Positions 54,368 to 62,899 of a stretch of 64,000 nucleotides of DNA are shown here, in pieces (the stretch's first letter is position 1; the number at the start of each line of letters is the position of its first letter). The position numbers and the translations under genes are program-made. The notes under the pieces are model-generated. The model saw nothing but the letters and a program-made list of their open reading frames with translations, did no database searches and had not been told where the DNA came from. Source of the stretch: Microbulbifer sp. GL-2 (GTDB taxonomy: Bacteria; Pseudomonadota; Gammaproteobacteria; Pseudomonadales; Cellvibrionaceae); the NCBI RefSeq assembly GCF_007183175.1, contig NZ_AP019807.1:1842001-1906000 (forward strand), in the 5' to 3' direction.

Positions 54368-55489
54368 ACTTTTACTTTATCGCTCCGCTTATTTTGCCTA
54401 AAAAATTAACCGGTCGGAAGATGCCAGATTTATAGTTTACAATCAATCACTGATATGCTTCGTTGTTTCAGAATAACTGATCTATGAATTTGATGGTTTA
54501 TATGGGTTGTTTGGATGCACTCATTCAATCTTTTTTTGTCTGGGTGTACATTGTTCTGAATCCAGTAGGCTTTCAATTTTCTGTAGGTATGTGTAATGCT
54601 ATGAAAGATAAATTTACTTGACGACATTTCTTGTAGGCCATATCAGGCAGAAAAGTGCATGTTAATGGTTTGGTTTTTTTAATGCTGTATCAGTTGTAAT
54701 GTATATTTATTTTACACAATTATATTTTAACTTTGTGACTACAAATTTTTTGGTTTCACATTTTGACCTTTATTGATTTTAATGCGAGCGAAAAGCTTTT
54801 AATAAAAGCCTCACAACTCCTATTAACTCGAATTGTTTGTGCGAAGTAATATAATTTCGGAATTATATTTGCAGATTTAATAAGGCTTCAGTTTTTATTT
54901 AATCGAATTTTTTCTGCCATCTCCTTCCGGAGGAGGTGCCCTTTTTTGGGTCGAATAATGAAATTAATTTGAATTTACCAAGGTAAGCCATTGATTTAAA
55001 TGGCTTTTTCAAATTTATTCTGCTAGTGTTTTCTTGGTGGGATGATTAGGGTTAATTTAATCCTTGAGGCGTATGCCCTGGGTTATTAATGAAAATAATT
55101 CTTATAGTGAGTGTTTATTGGTAGTGGGTACGGTTACTTTTGGACCAGTAAGTATTGATGGGCACTTCATGCATTAGGGGAAACTGGGGCGGCAAAAATA
55201 TCTCATTTAGCGGTATTGGTGCAGCCAACAATATTCTATTGAATGGCGTACATCCAATTCGCCACAAAGTTATCTACCTTGATTTGTCGTGAAGAAACTT
55301 TTCCGACAGTCAGCTAGATATTAAATTGGTGCCAGAGTCGATTTAATAACAGAAAAATACTGTTTTTTTTTGCTTTTCCCTCTGTTTAAATCACCCCAGT
55401 TGCCACTGCGACGTTACCTGAGCTACTGACTCTTCGCCGTGGTAAAGGATTAACCACCAACATCAAAAGCCAAACAAGAGGGAATCCCC
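54368..55489. other. 1.1-kb intergenic region upstream of hcp
   Basis: No protein-coding gene is supported; a 65-codon frame at 54430-54627 looks like chance. The region is AT-rich and contains a terminator-like hairpin (54918-54947) and a perfect 9-bp dyad (54848-54869). It must also carry the hcp promoter. Confidence 0.5.
54918..54947 (+). terminator. Terminator-like hairpin in the hcp upstream gap
   Basis: CATCTCCT / AGGAGGTG stem (8 bp, one G-T pair), loop TCCGG, then CCC and six T's. There is no gene just upstream on this strand, so it may end a small RNA. Confidence 0.4.
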
Positions 55490-55978
55490 ATGGCTATCTA
55501 CCTGAACTTCAATAACAAAGCCACCAAAGGTAACGTCACCGCCAAAGGTTACGAAGACTGGATCGAAGTTGACAGCTTCAACTTTGGTGTTGGCCGCGGT
55601 ATCACCATGGAAGCCGGTGCTACCTCCAACCGCGAAGCCTCTCGTCCAAGCCTGAGCGAAGTTAGCCTCACCAAGCGCATCGACGCAGCTTCCGGTGGCC
55701 TGTTCAAGTCCTCTGTAACTGGTGACGAAGGCGTACCTGTAGAGATCCACGTAGTACAGACCGGTGCTAACTCTGTAGAAAAATACGCTGTTTACAAGCT
55801 GACCGACGTAATCATCTCTTCTTACAGCATTGGCGCTTCTGCCGGTGGTGCACCTCAGGAATCTATCTCCCTGAGCTTCGCCAAAATCGAAGCAGAGCTG
55901 GACCACGCTGATAAGAGCAACAAGAACCCGAAGAACATGAAGGTTGGATACGACCTCACTACAGCGACTCCGCTGTAA
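55490..55978 (+). CDS. hcp: Type VI secretion tube protein Hcp
   Basis: Hcp hexamers stack to form the inner tube of the T6SS. The 162-residue protein fits the family: IYLNFNNKATKGNVTAKGYEDWIEV, then FGVGRGITMEAGATSNREAS and LSEVSLTKRIDAASGGLF, and LSFAKIEAELDHADKSNKN. A strong GAGGGA box precedes ATG 55490. It stands 163 bp before vgrG. No sheath or baseplate genes lie in the window, so this is an orphan Hcp-VgrG unit using a T6SS encoded elsewhere. Confidence 0.96.
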   Translation: MAIYLNFNNKATKGNVTAKGYEDWIEVDSFNFGVGRGITMEAGATSNREASRPSLSEVSLTKRIDAASGGLFKSSVTGDEGVPVEIHVVQTGANSVEKYAVYKLTDVIISSYSIGASAGGAPQESISLSFAKIEAELDHADKSNKNPKNMKVGYDLTTATPL

Positions 55979-56141
55979 TTGGTTCGACTCTTTTCGGGTT
56001 GAACGGTGGCCTGCAGAGTATCTGCGGGCTACCGCCCTCCAGTTCTTTAGCTGAGTGCTTACACGAGCACTGACCTAAAGAACTGCAGATTTTCAAAATC
56101 TCATTTCTTATTTGGCACCGTAGGGATAGTTGGGGCTGCCC

Positions 56142-58049
56142 ATGGCTACACTCAATCAAGATAAAAGAATGATTACGGTCGACAGCCCTGTCGGCACGGA
56201 TGCGCTGATTGCAACGACCTTACAAGGTGAGGAGCATGTCTCCAAGCTTTTTCGCTATGAAGTACAGCTTCTGTCGGATGATCACGCAATCGAACAAAAG
56301 GACCTTGTTGGCAAACCGGTAACCGTCTCTATCCACCACTCCGAGACACCGCGCCATATTAATGGCTATGTTACCCAGTTCTCCCTTCACGATGTAAACG
56401 CCGAAGGCGTGCGCAGTTATAGCGCAATTCTTCAACCTGGCCTGTGGTTCACGAGCCTCGGAGGCTCCAACAGAGTTTTCGAAAAGAAGTCTGCCAAGCA
56501 AATTCTCGAGGAAGTGCTCGGTGAATACAGCAAGGTTATCAAACTGACCTTAAAGCTAAATGCCGAATACATCACCCGTGAATACTGCGTACAGTTTGAC
56601 GAGAGCGACTTTGAATTTATCAATCGCTTAATGGCAGAAGAGGGCATCTCCTACTACTTCAAGCACTCTGAAGGACAGCATGAGCTGGTGCTCTGCGATG
56701 ATCCTCAGGATTTTTACGACTGTGAAAGTGCAAAAATTGAGTATGACGGAGGTGGCAGCCACCCCACAAAAAACACAGTGAGTAGCTGGAGAAGAAACTT
56801 CAACTACCATGGCGGCGGCTTTGAGCTCAAAGATTACAGTGAATTTACTGCCACCAAAGACAATAAGCAGCAAGTTAAAACCACCAGCAAGCTGAATGAT
56901 GTCTCTAACTATCTGCGTGGTTTATATGGCCTGAACCACTTCCAGGCTGATGGCGAACACAAACACAAATTCACGGATAGCTACCACAAGGCTCTGGCGG
57001 AGCGCGCCATGGAGGCTCAGGAAGCACTATTTGATGTGAGCCATGGACGTAGCGACTGCCCTTCCTTTACTGCCGGCGGGCGTTTTAATTTTGACCACAG
57101 CCTGTCGTCCGAAAAAGGGAAGTATCTTATTACGTCTGTGCATGTTTCAGCTGCAGACGGTAACAGTAACGAAACACACTTCCACAATACCTTCAGCTGT
57201 ATTCCATCTGCGGTAATGCCACGCCCACAGCCGAATGTCTCTGCGAAGAAAATACACTCACCGCAAGTGGCACGTGTATTGGAAGTTAAAGCAACCGCAT
57301 CCGACAGCTCTCAGGACCCCTACACCCAACTGAAAGTGAAGTTCCCCTGGAACTCACAACAAAATAGTTGCTGGGTTAGAGTGATGCAGTCCTTTGCAGG
57401 CAAAAACTGGGGAGCAAACTTTGTACCCAGGGTAAACCAGGAAGTGGTTGTTACCTACATCAATGGCGACCCCGACCGTCCTTTAATTACCGGAGCGGTG
57501 TACAACGGCGATAATCCCGGCCCCAATTACACCGCCACTCAGAGCGGCTGGAAAACCGAATATGAAGGCAGCACCTTCAATGAGTTGCGGTTTGATGACA
57601 AAGGTGGCAACGAAGAAATCTATATGGAGGCCGGCAAGGATCACAACTTTGTTATCCATAATGACCAGTCCGGTAAAATAGAAAATAAACAGACCCTCGA
57701 AGTTAAACAGGATCGTAGCATTACCGTAACTGATGGTAGCGAAGTAGTCACTATTGCCAAAGGTGACCAAAAATTGAATGTGGATAAAGGAAACCAGACT
57801 GTCACTATTGGTTCAGGTAATCACACACTCAAAATTAGCAAGGGCTCACAAACCACAGATGCCATGGGCGCTATCAAGATATCCTCAAAAGCTTCAATTG
57901 AATTAAAGGTCGGGGGAAGCAGTATCAAATTAACCCCAGCGGGAATCACCATCAAAGGCACCATGCTTTCTTGCAAAGGCGACGCCACTGCCGAAGTGAA
58001 GGGCGGCGGCATGCTTACCCTGAAAGGCGGCGTGACTATGATCAACTGA
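56142..58049 (+). CDS. vgrG: Type VI secretion tip protein VgrG
   Basis: The start is ATG 56142; an upstream in-frame TTG at 56130 is less likely. The 635-residue VgrG forms the trimeric spike: a gp27-like N-terminal part (GEEHVSKLFRYEVQLLSDD, CVQFDESDFEFINRLMAEEGI), the gp5-OB fold (VRVMQSFAGKNWGANFVPRVNQEVVVTYINGDPDRP) and a C-terminal repetitive beta-helix (about 530-635, GDQKLNVDKGNQTVTIGSG). No effector domain is fused. The downstream PAAR and effector genes are the likely cargo. Confidence 0.96.
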   Translation: MATLNQDKRMITVDSPVGTDALIATTLQGEEHVSKLFRYEVQLLSDDHAIEQKDLVGKPVTVSIHHSETPRHINGYVTQFSLHDVNAEGVRSYSAILQPGLWFTSLGGSNRVFEKKSAKQILEEVLGEYSKVIKLTLKLNAEYITREYCVQFDESDFEFINRLMAEEGISYYFKHSEGQHELVLCDDPQDFYDCESAKIEYDGGGSHPTKNTVSSWRRNFNYHGGGFELKDYSEFTATKDNKQQVKTTSKLNDVSNYLRGLYGLNHFQADGEHKHKFTDSYHKALAERAMEAQEALFDVSHGRSDCPSFTAGGRFNFDHSLSSEKGKYLITSVHVSAADGNSNETHFHNTFSCIPSAVMPRPQPNVSAKKIHSPQVARVLEVKATASDSSQDPYTQLKVKFPWNSQQNSCWVRVMQSFAGKNWGANFVPRVNQEVVVTYINGDPDRPLITGAVYNGDNPGPNYTATQSGWKTEYEGSTFNELRFDDKGGNEEIYMEAGKDHNFVIHNDQSGKIENKQTLEVKQDRSITVTDGSEVVTIAKGDQKLNVDKGNQTVTIGSGNHTLKISKGSQTTDAMGAIKISSKASIELKVGGSSIKLTPAGITIKGTMLSCKGDATAEVKGGGMLTLKGGVTMIN

Positions 58050-58065
58050 TGGGGATTAATCACTA

Positions 58066-58644
58066 ATGACTGACCTGATTAAAGTACAGGCATTGACCGC
58101 AGCAGAATTACTGAAAAATTTTGAGGTGAGCGAGGAAGCGGAAGAACACCTGGTACCCGATACCGCTCCCGAAGTCAGTATTAATCAACTGGTTGATGCG
58201 TGTCTTTACCCAGATGCCATCAAACTATTAGCACACGGACTCCCCAAACGTGAAGCTGTTTGGTGGGCCTGTCTCGCGGCTCGGGATATCCAGGGTCCTG
58301 AAACTGATGAAGACAATGTAAATGCATTAATAGCCGCAGAAAGCTGGGCCAAGAAGCCCAATGAAGAGATTCGCTTGAAGTGCAAAACACTGGGCGATAA
58401 AACCAAGCACAAAACCCCCGCGAGCTGGGCTGCTACAGCGGCGAGTTGGTGTCATGGAAGTCTGGCGGCTGAAGGCGAGCCTGTGGTTGAGCCACCAGAG
58501 CATCTTTATGCACACGCCGTCGCCGGTAGTGTCACTCTCGCGGCAGTTTTATCTGACCCAGTCGATCCCGGCAAAAGATTCGCCCGATATATGAGTCAAG
58601 GGCTGGACCTGGCACGCGGCGGCAATGGCAGGATAGAGGACTAA
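58066..58644 (+). CDS. DUF6931-like T6SS-associated protein
   Basis: The 192-residue protein is cytoplasmic-looking and helical: INQLVDACLYPDAIKLLAHGLPKREAVWWACLAAR, then AESWAKKPNEEIR and FARYMSQGLDLARG. I take it as the DUF6931 family, seen between vgrG and PAAR genes, with moderate confidence. It starts 16 bp after vgrG and ends 3 bp before the PAAR gene, so co-expression is near certain. A chaperone or adaptor for loading the spike is the inference. Confidence 0.6.
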   Translation: MTDLIKVQALTAAELLKNFEVSEEAEEHLVPDTAPEVSINQLVDACLYPDAIKLLAHGLPKREAVWWACLAARDIQGPETDEDNVNALIAAESWAKKPNEEIRLKCKTLGDKTKHKTPASWAATAASWCHGSLAAEGEPVVEPPEHLYAHAVAGSVTLAAVLSDPVDPGKRFARYMSQGLDLARGGNGRIED

Positions 58645-58647
58645 ATA

Positions 58648-58941
58648 ATGGGCAAGCCGGCTTCGCGTATTACGGACATGCATGTCTGTCCAATGGTGAC
58701 AGGCACCGTGCCCCATGTGGGCGGGCCAATTTTAAGCCCCGGAGCACCCACCGTTATTATCGGCGGTATGCCCTCAGCCACAGTCGGCAGTGCCTGTACC
58801 TGTGTGGGACCGCCCGATACCGTAGCTATGGGCAGTACTACCGTATTGCTGCAAAAAAAGCCTGCTGCCCGCATGGGAGATACAACTGGCCATGGGGGCA
58901 AGATCGTAATTGGATGTCCGACAGTTTTGATTGGCGGTTAA
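58648..58941 (+). CDS. PAAR-domain spike-tip protein
   Basis: The 97-residue protein is a plain PAAR domain: PASRITDMHVCPMV, a glycine/proline-rich middle (GPILSPGAPTVIIGGMPSATVGSACTCVG split across turns) and ARMGDTTGHGGKIVIGCPTVLIGG. PAAR proteins sharpen the VgrG tip and bind one zinc. No C-terminal toxin is fused, so the effector at 59123 could be a non-covalent cargo. Confidence 0.93.
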   Translation: MGKPASRITDMHVCPMVTGTVPHVGGPILSPGAPTVIIGGMPSATVGSACTCVGPPDTVAMGSTTVLLQKKPAARMGDTTGHGGKIVIGCPTVLIGG

Positions 58942-59122
58942 GCTTCACGTCATCATTGCTTATCATGGTGTATATATTATGAACCGATTAAACCGTCGAC
59001 CAAGAGCAAGCAGGGGTGGAAGAAACCCGAAAGAATTATTTATGGGGCAGTGAGATGATCTACTCGCTGCGTGAATGAATTGAAGTTATTAATTAAAAAT
59101 AAAGGATTGTAGGTAAATAATT

Positions 59123-60085
59123 ATGACAAATTTAATCAGTCGCAGCACCAAGTATGGTGTGAATTTTAATGTGTTGGTCAATGATAGTGAACTGCCCCAG
59201 TTTAAAACGAAAGTGAAAACAACATGTGGAAGTTGGCTGGATGACGCGCAGGAAATTTTCGATGTGGCGATACCAACGTGCACCACAGCCCTTGTTCAAC
59301 CTGATAATGTTTCAGATAGATTTCGTAATTTACTTTCCTACTACTTCGGTCTTCCCTCAGATTGTTCACAAGAAAGATACAGGGCTTGTTTAAATGCGAT
59401 ACTTAGCCGGTTAATGAGAACTAAGTCGGGTCTGTTTAGTGGGGTGGATCTTGCGGATAGGGAACAGATGCCTTACTTGGCAAAAGCTTCGACTTATGTC
59501 TCGTGGGCAATGTGTAAGGGAGACCCCACGGAACATTATGCGGGTTTTGTGTGGCAGGACTTTTTAGAAAGTTGGCCCAACGCTGCCAAACAAGCATATA
59601 AGATAAGGAAAACGAAATGGGATCAGAAAAACGGCTGGGTGTCGACTTTATTGGGGGGGCAACTCAATGGGGGGGGGTATGAGAAACCTCTCTATTACCC
59701 CATTCACTTGAATTTCAATAAAATTTGGCCGAAAGGTAGGCAATACTGCATTATCACTCTGATACACGAGGCAACACATAGATTCGCGGAAACAGTGGAT
59801 CATGCGTACTTCAAGGATGATGGAAGTATTTTGGATAAATTAGATCCAGCCATCAGGGACTGTGGTGTATGGAAGAGCATTTATCTGGAAGAGCTGAAAA
59901 ATGATGACGATAAAGAAGCTAAAGCAAATGCGCGTGTTGTAGAGCAGGCATTAAATCAACTTCGTGGACAAAATCCTGCGGCTAAAACCATGCAACAAAT
60001 TGGAGAGATGGAAGCGGTGAACAATGCAGACTCGCTGGCATGGTTTGTGCATGACGTGGCACTACTTACCTTGGAAATAACTTGA
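59123..60085 (+). CDS. Probable T6SS effector, M35/aspzincin-like metalloprotease
   Basis: The 320-residue protein has no signal peptide. The C-terminal third carries IITLIHEATHRFAETVDHAY: zinc ligands His215 and His219, catalytic Glu216 and a probable third ligand Asp226 in the VDHAY phrase. NADSLAWFVHD follows at 301-311. The HExxH plus (T)xDxxY plus NADSxxWF set is the aspzincin (M35, lysine-specific endopeptidase-like) signature. The first 180 residues match nothing I recognise. The gene is AT-richer than vgrG and contains two poly-G tracts (59653-59659, 59669-59677). Position after hcp-vgrG-PAAR supports an effector role; lack of a secreted-domain tag leaves room for doubt. Confidence 0.72.
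   Translation: MTNLISRSTKYGVNFNVLVNDSELPQFKTKVKTTCGSWLDDAQEIFDVAIPTCTTALVQPDNVSDRFRNLLSYYFGLPSDCSQERYRACLNAILSRLMRTKSGLFSGVDLADREQMPYLAKASTYVSWAMCKGDPTEHYAGFVWQDFLESWPNAAKQAYKIRKTKWDQKNGWVSTLLGGQLNGGGYEKPLYYPIHLNFNKIWPKGRQYCIITLIHEATHRFAETVDHAYFKDDGSILDKLDPAIRDCGVWKSIYLEELKNDDDKEAKANARVVEQALNQLRGQNPAAKTMQQIGEMEAVNNADSLAWFVHDVALLTLEIT
59653..59677 (+). repeat. Paired poly-G tracts (G7 and G9) in the effector gene
   Basis: Seven G's at 59653-59659 and nine G's at 59669-59677, nine bases apart, within codons for residues about 177-185. As read, the frame is intact through the zinc site. Confidence 0.85.
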
Positions 60086-60096
60086 AAGGAAGTATT

Positions 60097-60399
60097 ATGG
60101 GTAAGCGAAGTATATCCCCAAGCCTGCTAAGCGAATAAGGAAAACTCCGGGAGGCAGTTCACTAATTGTAAATTATTGAGGAATTTCATTTCCTACATTA
60201 GGTATCTTAGCCCGAATTAAGTGAACTGTTCCCGAAATTCCAAGCGTACCCTGGTTTTTCCAAGGGCTGGATATGGATAATAACTGATGAAGTTATTTTT
60301 TAGGAGTTGGCTGATATCGGTCTAGTCGATATTATTGATTTCTTCCCTGATGACCCATTAAATATCCCTGAAAATGCTATTCGCGCTAAGCATGGCTAA
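60097..60399 (+). pseudogene. Decayed gene directly downstream of the effector
   Basis: An ATG at 60097 with a good AAAGGAAG box opens 12 bp after the effector stop but terminates after 13 codons. Farther on, one frame (60211-60399) encodes a protein-like segment (LFPKFQAYPGFSKGWIWII, then LADIGLVDIIDFFPDDPL) interrupted by TAG at 60301-60303 and ending at TAA 60397-60399. An 88-bp inverted-repeat element lies between. It looks like the remains of one small gene; its place suggests a lost immunity gene, but this is inference. Confidence 0.45.
60147..60234. repeat. 88-bp imperfect inverted-repeat element
   Basis: Arms are 60147-60167 and 60215-60234, sharing CGGGA-CAGTTCACT-AATT in inverse orientation with small mismatches. 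It resembles a REPIN or miniature transposable element remnant. Confidence 0.45.
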
Positions 60400-60562
60400 T
60401 TCTTAAATCGTTGATCTGTTATTGTTCGTGCTAGGTCGCTAGTTGTAGTTCACTAGTGATTTCTCTCTTGGTTGAGGAAGATCTTGACTTTATAATCTGG
60501 CCTTCCTCTTCTCAATTGTATTTATTATTCGAAACTTGGCTTTAATTAGGGTATTTTAAATA

Positions 60563-60610
60563 CGCTTTGTGATTCCATATAAAATTAAAAAATTTATCAA
60601 TCACAAAGCG
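60563..60610. terminator. Hairpin downstream of the 76-aa gene
   Basis: A perfect 12-bp inverted repeat CGCTTTGTGATT / AATCACAAAGCG with a 24-base AT-rich loop, 12 bp past the minus-strand stop. The long loop makes function uncertain. Confidence 0.4.
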
Positions 60611-60622
60611 CATAATCATGGA

Positions 60623-60853
60623 TTAGCTGCGCCAGTAGTTGTTGGCTGCGGCTACAGTTTGGAAGTTGATCGCTACGACCTGGGAAGAGGCAATCAAGCT
60701 GTCGGCATTTTCCTCATAAGAGGATCTTAATTTCCCTCTCACTTCATCAGAAGGTTGGGTATATTTTACCCCCATTCTGGATAATTTCATCGCTAGCTCA
60801 AAGCCCTGTTGCGCATTTTCAGTAATAAGACTTTCTAACCACATGTGTGACAT
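60623..60853 (-). CDS. Small protein of unknown function
   Basis: The start is ATG 60853 (MSHMWLESLITENAQ) behind GAGAGGGAAG; an in-frame TTG at 60868 lies inside that ribosome site. The 76-residue product is helical, without a signal or transmembrane segment; no family is recognised. It is next to the T6SS island, so it could be an accessory or antitoxin-like gene, but nothing in the sequence shows that. Confidence 0.6.
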   Translation of the reverse strand: MSHMWLESLITENAQQGFELAMKLSRMGVKYTQPSDEVRGKLRSSYEENADSLIASSQVVAINFQTVAAANNYWRS

Positions 60854-60943
60854 GAACTTCCCTCTCAAGTTTTTGGTGACTATGGCCTTGGTGACATTGT
60901 ATTCCAGTCATTGTGAAGACAAAGAATGTTGTTGGTGAATATG

Positions 60944-61321
60944 TCAGCTCAGTACATATTGGCTGATATATTTATTAAATTGGATAAGATCAAATGATCC
61001 TTTTATTTCAAAGGTGATTTTCCCTATTTCCCCTAGATAAATTTCTATTTCGCAGTCCATGTCGAATGTGCCTGCGGTCTCAACAGAAAAGGCTTGTACT
61101 TTGCTATAGGGTAAGGAGGTATAATCGACTTTGGAGCCTGTTAGTCCCTGGACATTGGCAGTAATAATACGCTTATTGGTAAATACTACCTGATCTCGTA
61201 TTGTCTTGAAGCCGGAAAAGATTGATTCGTTATCTATTAAGAATTTATTGAAATCATCCCTGGCTATTGAAGTGTCAATAGGCTTTAGTTTAAAAATTGA
61301 GGAATTTTTGAAGTCGATCAC
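60944..61321 (-). CDS. Bacterial PH-domain protein
   Basis: The start is set at GTG 61321 (then IDFKNSSIFKLKP) with an AGGGA box; the longer frame to 61381 is improbable. The 126-residue product is a bacterial PH domain of the YvbH type: FLIDNESIFSGFKTIRDQ, FTNKRIITANVQGLTG and VDYTSLPYSKVQAFSVETAG are conserved. It is cytoplasmic. The function of these domains is unclear; some bind membranes or peptides. Confidence 0.85.
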   Translation of the reverse strand: MIDFKNSSIFKLKPIDTSIARDDFNKFLIDNESIFSGFKTIRDQVVFTNKRIITANVQGLTGSKVDYTSLPYSKVQAFSVETAGTFDMDCEIEIYLGEIGKITFEIKGSFDLIQFNKYISQYVLS

Positions 61322-61782
61322 TGTTTTCCCTGGAAAATCTAAATTTTGATAGTAAGGAAGACTAACACTATAAATCCACAATTAGTAGCATGTGTTTATC
61401 GTATTTTATTGTACCTAACACTTAGTTTTGCTTTCCAAAATATTCAACTTCATCATTAATCTGGATAATATTGTTATTTTTTAGTGCAGTTGTTCCAGGT
61501 ATTTATTGTCCATATGGAATTTCTTGTTTTTCGGGTGCATTTGGCAGTTTTATATTGAAGAGTATTTATTTTTATACTTCATATGCTGATCACAGCAATT
61601 TTAGTTTTACTATCGATATCTGATATATTTCTTAGTGTTTATTGCCCAAATTAACGCTTCCCGAACAAGGGAAATCACACACTCTCTCATTCTAATTACC
61701 TTACTTTGTCTGCTGTGGTCCTTAAGAGAGAATGAATACGGATAACTTTGACAAACTCTATAGTATTCTATCCCTGCATTAA
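61322..61782. other. Intergenic stretch, nothing recognised
   Basis: AT-rich gap between the PH-domain gene and the LysR regulator. No RNA gene or clear terminator was seen. Confidence 0.45.
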
Positions 61783-62703
61783 TTATTCACGTATCAGCAA
61801 TGCTTCCAGGAATAGCTTGATTGCTGGATGTTCCGCCGCACTTCTGTTGAAAGTTGCAGCATTTTGAATGTTGTAGTGAAACTTCTCAGGTAGTAAAGGG
61901 ATTAGTTGATTTGTTTCCACATAATTATGTGCGAGATACTCCGGAAGAAACCCAATAAAACATCCAGATAAAATCATGGCGAGTCTTGCGGCCATATGGT
62001 TGGCGGTGGAGCGGTTAGGGAATAGTCGGTAGAGATGCGCGGCGCCGGAGAGAACTGCATGGCTGGGGGCGGCCAGCTCCTGCTGTGTCAGTAACTCCTC
62101 GCTAATCTGGCCAGGCTTGGCACAGGGGTGATTGGCGCCGCAGTAGAGCATGGATTGGTGTTGGAACAGAGGTTGATATTTTAAACCTGGCCTGTGTGAA
62201 TGCAGGGGGTTGATACCCACATCTGCGCGGCCGGCGAGGATCTCCAATTCCAGCTCCTGGGGTGCGGCCAATTGGACCTCCAGGTGTAACTGGGGAGCCT
62301 GCCCCCTTAGGCGGGCAATGGTTGCGGGCAAGTCCAGCTGGGGGATTTCAAGTACATCATCCGGCATCACCAAGCGCAGGGTACCGGTGAGCTGGGATTG
62401 AATGGCGTTAACCTGGCCCCTAAAGGTGTCCAGATGTCCATCCAACTCCAAAATTGCCTGGTAGAGGGCTTCCCCCTCTGGAGTCAGTTTGAAATCGGCG
62501 CGCCCGCGAGAACGAAGGCATAGCTGCATAGCCAGGCGGGTTTCCAGATCAGAAATATGCACGCTGATGGTGGAGCGGCCAATATTGAGTGACACTTCTG
62601 CGGCGGCCAAGCCGCCGGCACGTACTACTTCGCGAAAAACCCTCAACAGGCGAAGGTCCATGTCGCTGAGGCGCCCGCCCAAGGCGCTTTTTGTCTTGCT
62701 CAT
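61783..62703 (-). CDS. LysR-type transcriptional regulator, divergent from gabD
   Basis: The 306-residue protein has the LysR helix-turn-helix (LRLLRVFREVVRAGGLAAAEVSLNIGRSTISVHISDLE, seen in two pieces) and a co-inducer domain (LRLVMPDDVLEIPQLDLPATI, RADVGINPLHSHRPG). It is transcribed away from the gabD-like gene, the common arrangement for a dedicated regulator. A 25-base dyad lies between them (62786-62810). Confidence 0.93.
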   Translation of the reverse strand: MSKTKSALGGRLSDMDLRLLRVFREVVRAGGLAAAEVSLNIGRSTISVHISDLETRLAMQLCLRSRGRADFKLTPEGEALYQAILELDGHLDTFRGQVNAIQSQLTGTLRLVMPDDVLEIPQLDLPATIARLRGQAPQLHLEVQLAAPQELELEILAGRADVGINPLHSHRPGLKYQPLFQHQSMLYCGANHPCAKPGQISEELLTQQELAAPSHAVLSGAAHLYRLFPNRSTANHMAARLAMILSGCFIGFLPEYLAHNYVETNQLIPLLPEKFHYNIQNAATFNRSAAEHPAIKLFLEALLIRE

Positions 62704-62785
62704 TTACCAACTCTTCCTGTGTTATTTACCGTAACTTAGCCGGTATTATTTAGCTTTTTGGGCGAAGGCTCAGATTGCCCAGCCA

Positions 62786-62810
62786 TAAAGTTTGATAAAT
62801 TTAAACTTTA
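62786..62810. promoter_or_regulatory. Candidate LysR operator upstream of gabD
   Basis: TAAAGTTT / AAACTTTA, a perfect 8-bp dyad with a 9-base spacer, 89 bp upstream of the gabD GTG and 82 bp from the LysR start. It fits the T-N11-A type of LysR box. Confidence 0.45.
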
Positions 62811-62899
62811 GTTGCAAAAATACTACTATCCCTATCGCTCAGCTGCGGCCAGAATCGCCGCAATACGATTAATAACATCCAAATATCAGGAGTTTTCCG

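Noticed and set aside
54430..54627. 65-codon minus-strand frame in the hcp upstream gap
   Set aside because: Composition and lack of ribosome site suggest chance; no homology recognised.
55141..55180. Possible sigma-54 promoter near TGGGCAC...TGCA
   Set aside because: GG to GC spacing is eight bases instead of ten, so it does not fit the -24/-12 rule.
55348..55364. AACAG/CTGTT hairpin followed by T's upstream of hcp
   Set aside because: Only a 5-bp AT-rich stem; too weak to call a terminator.
58979..59053. 24-codon Arg-rich frame between PAAR and effector genes
   Set aside because: No ribosome-binding site before its ATG and too short to support.
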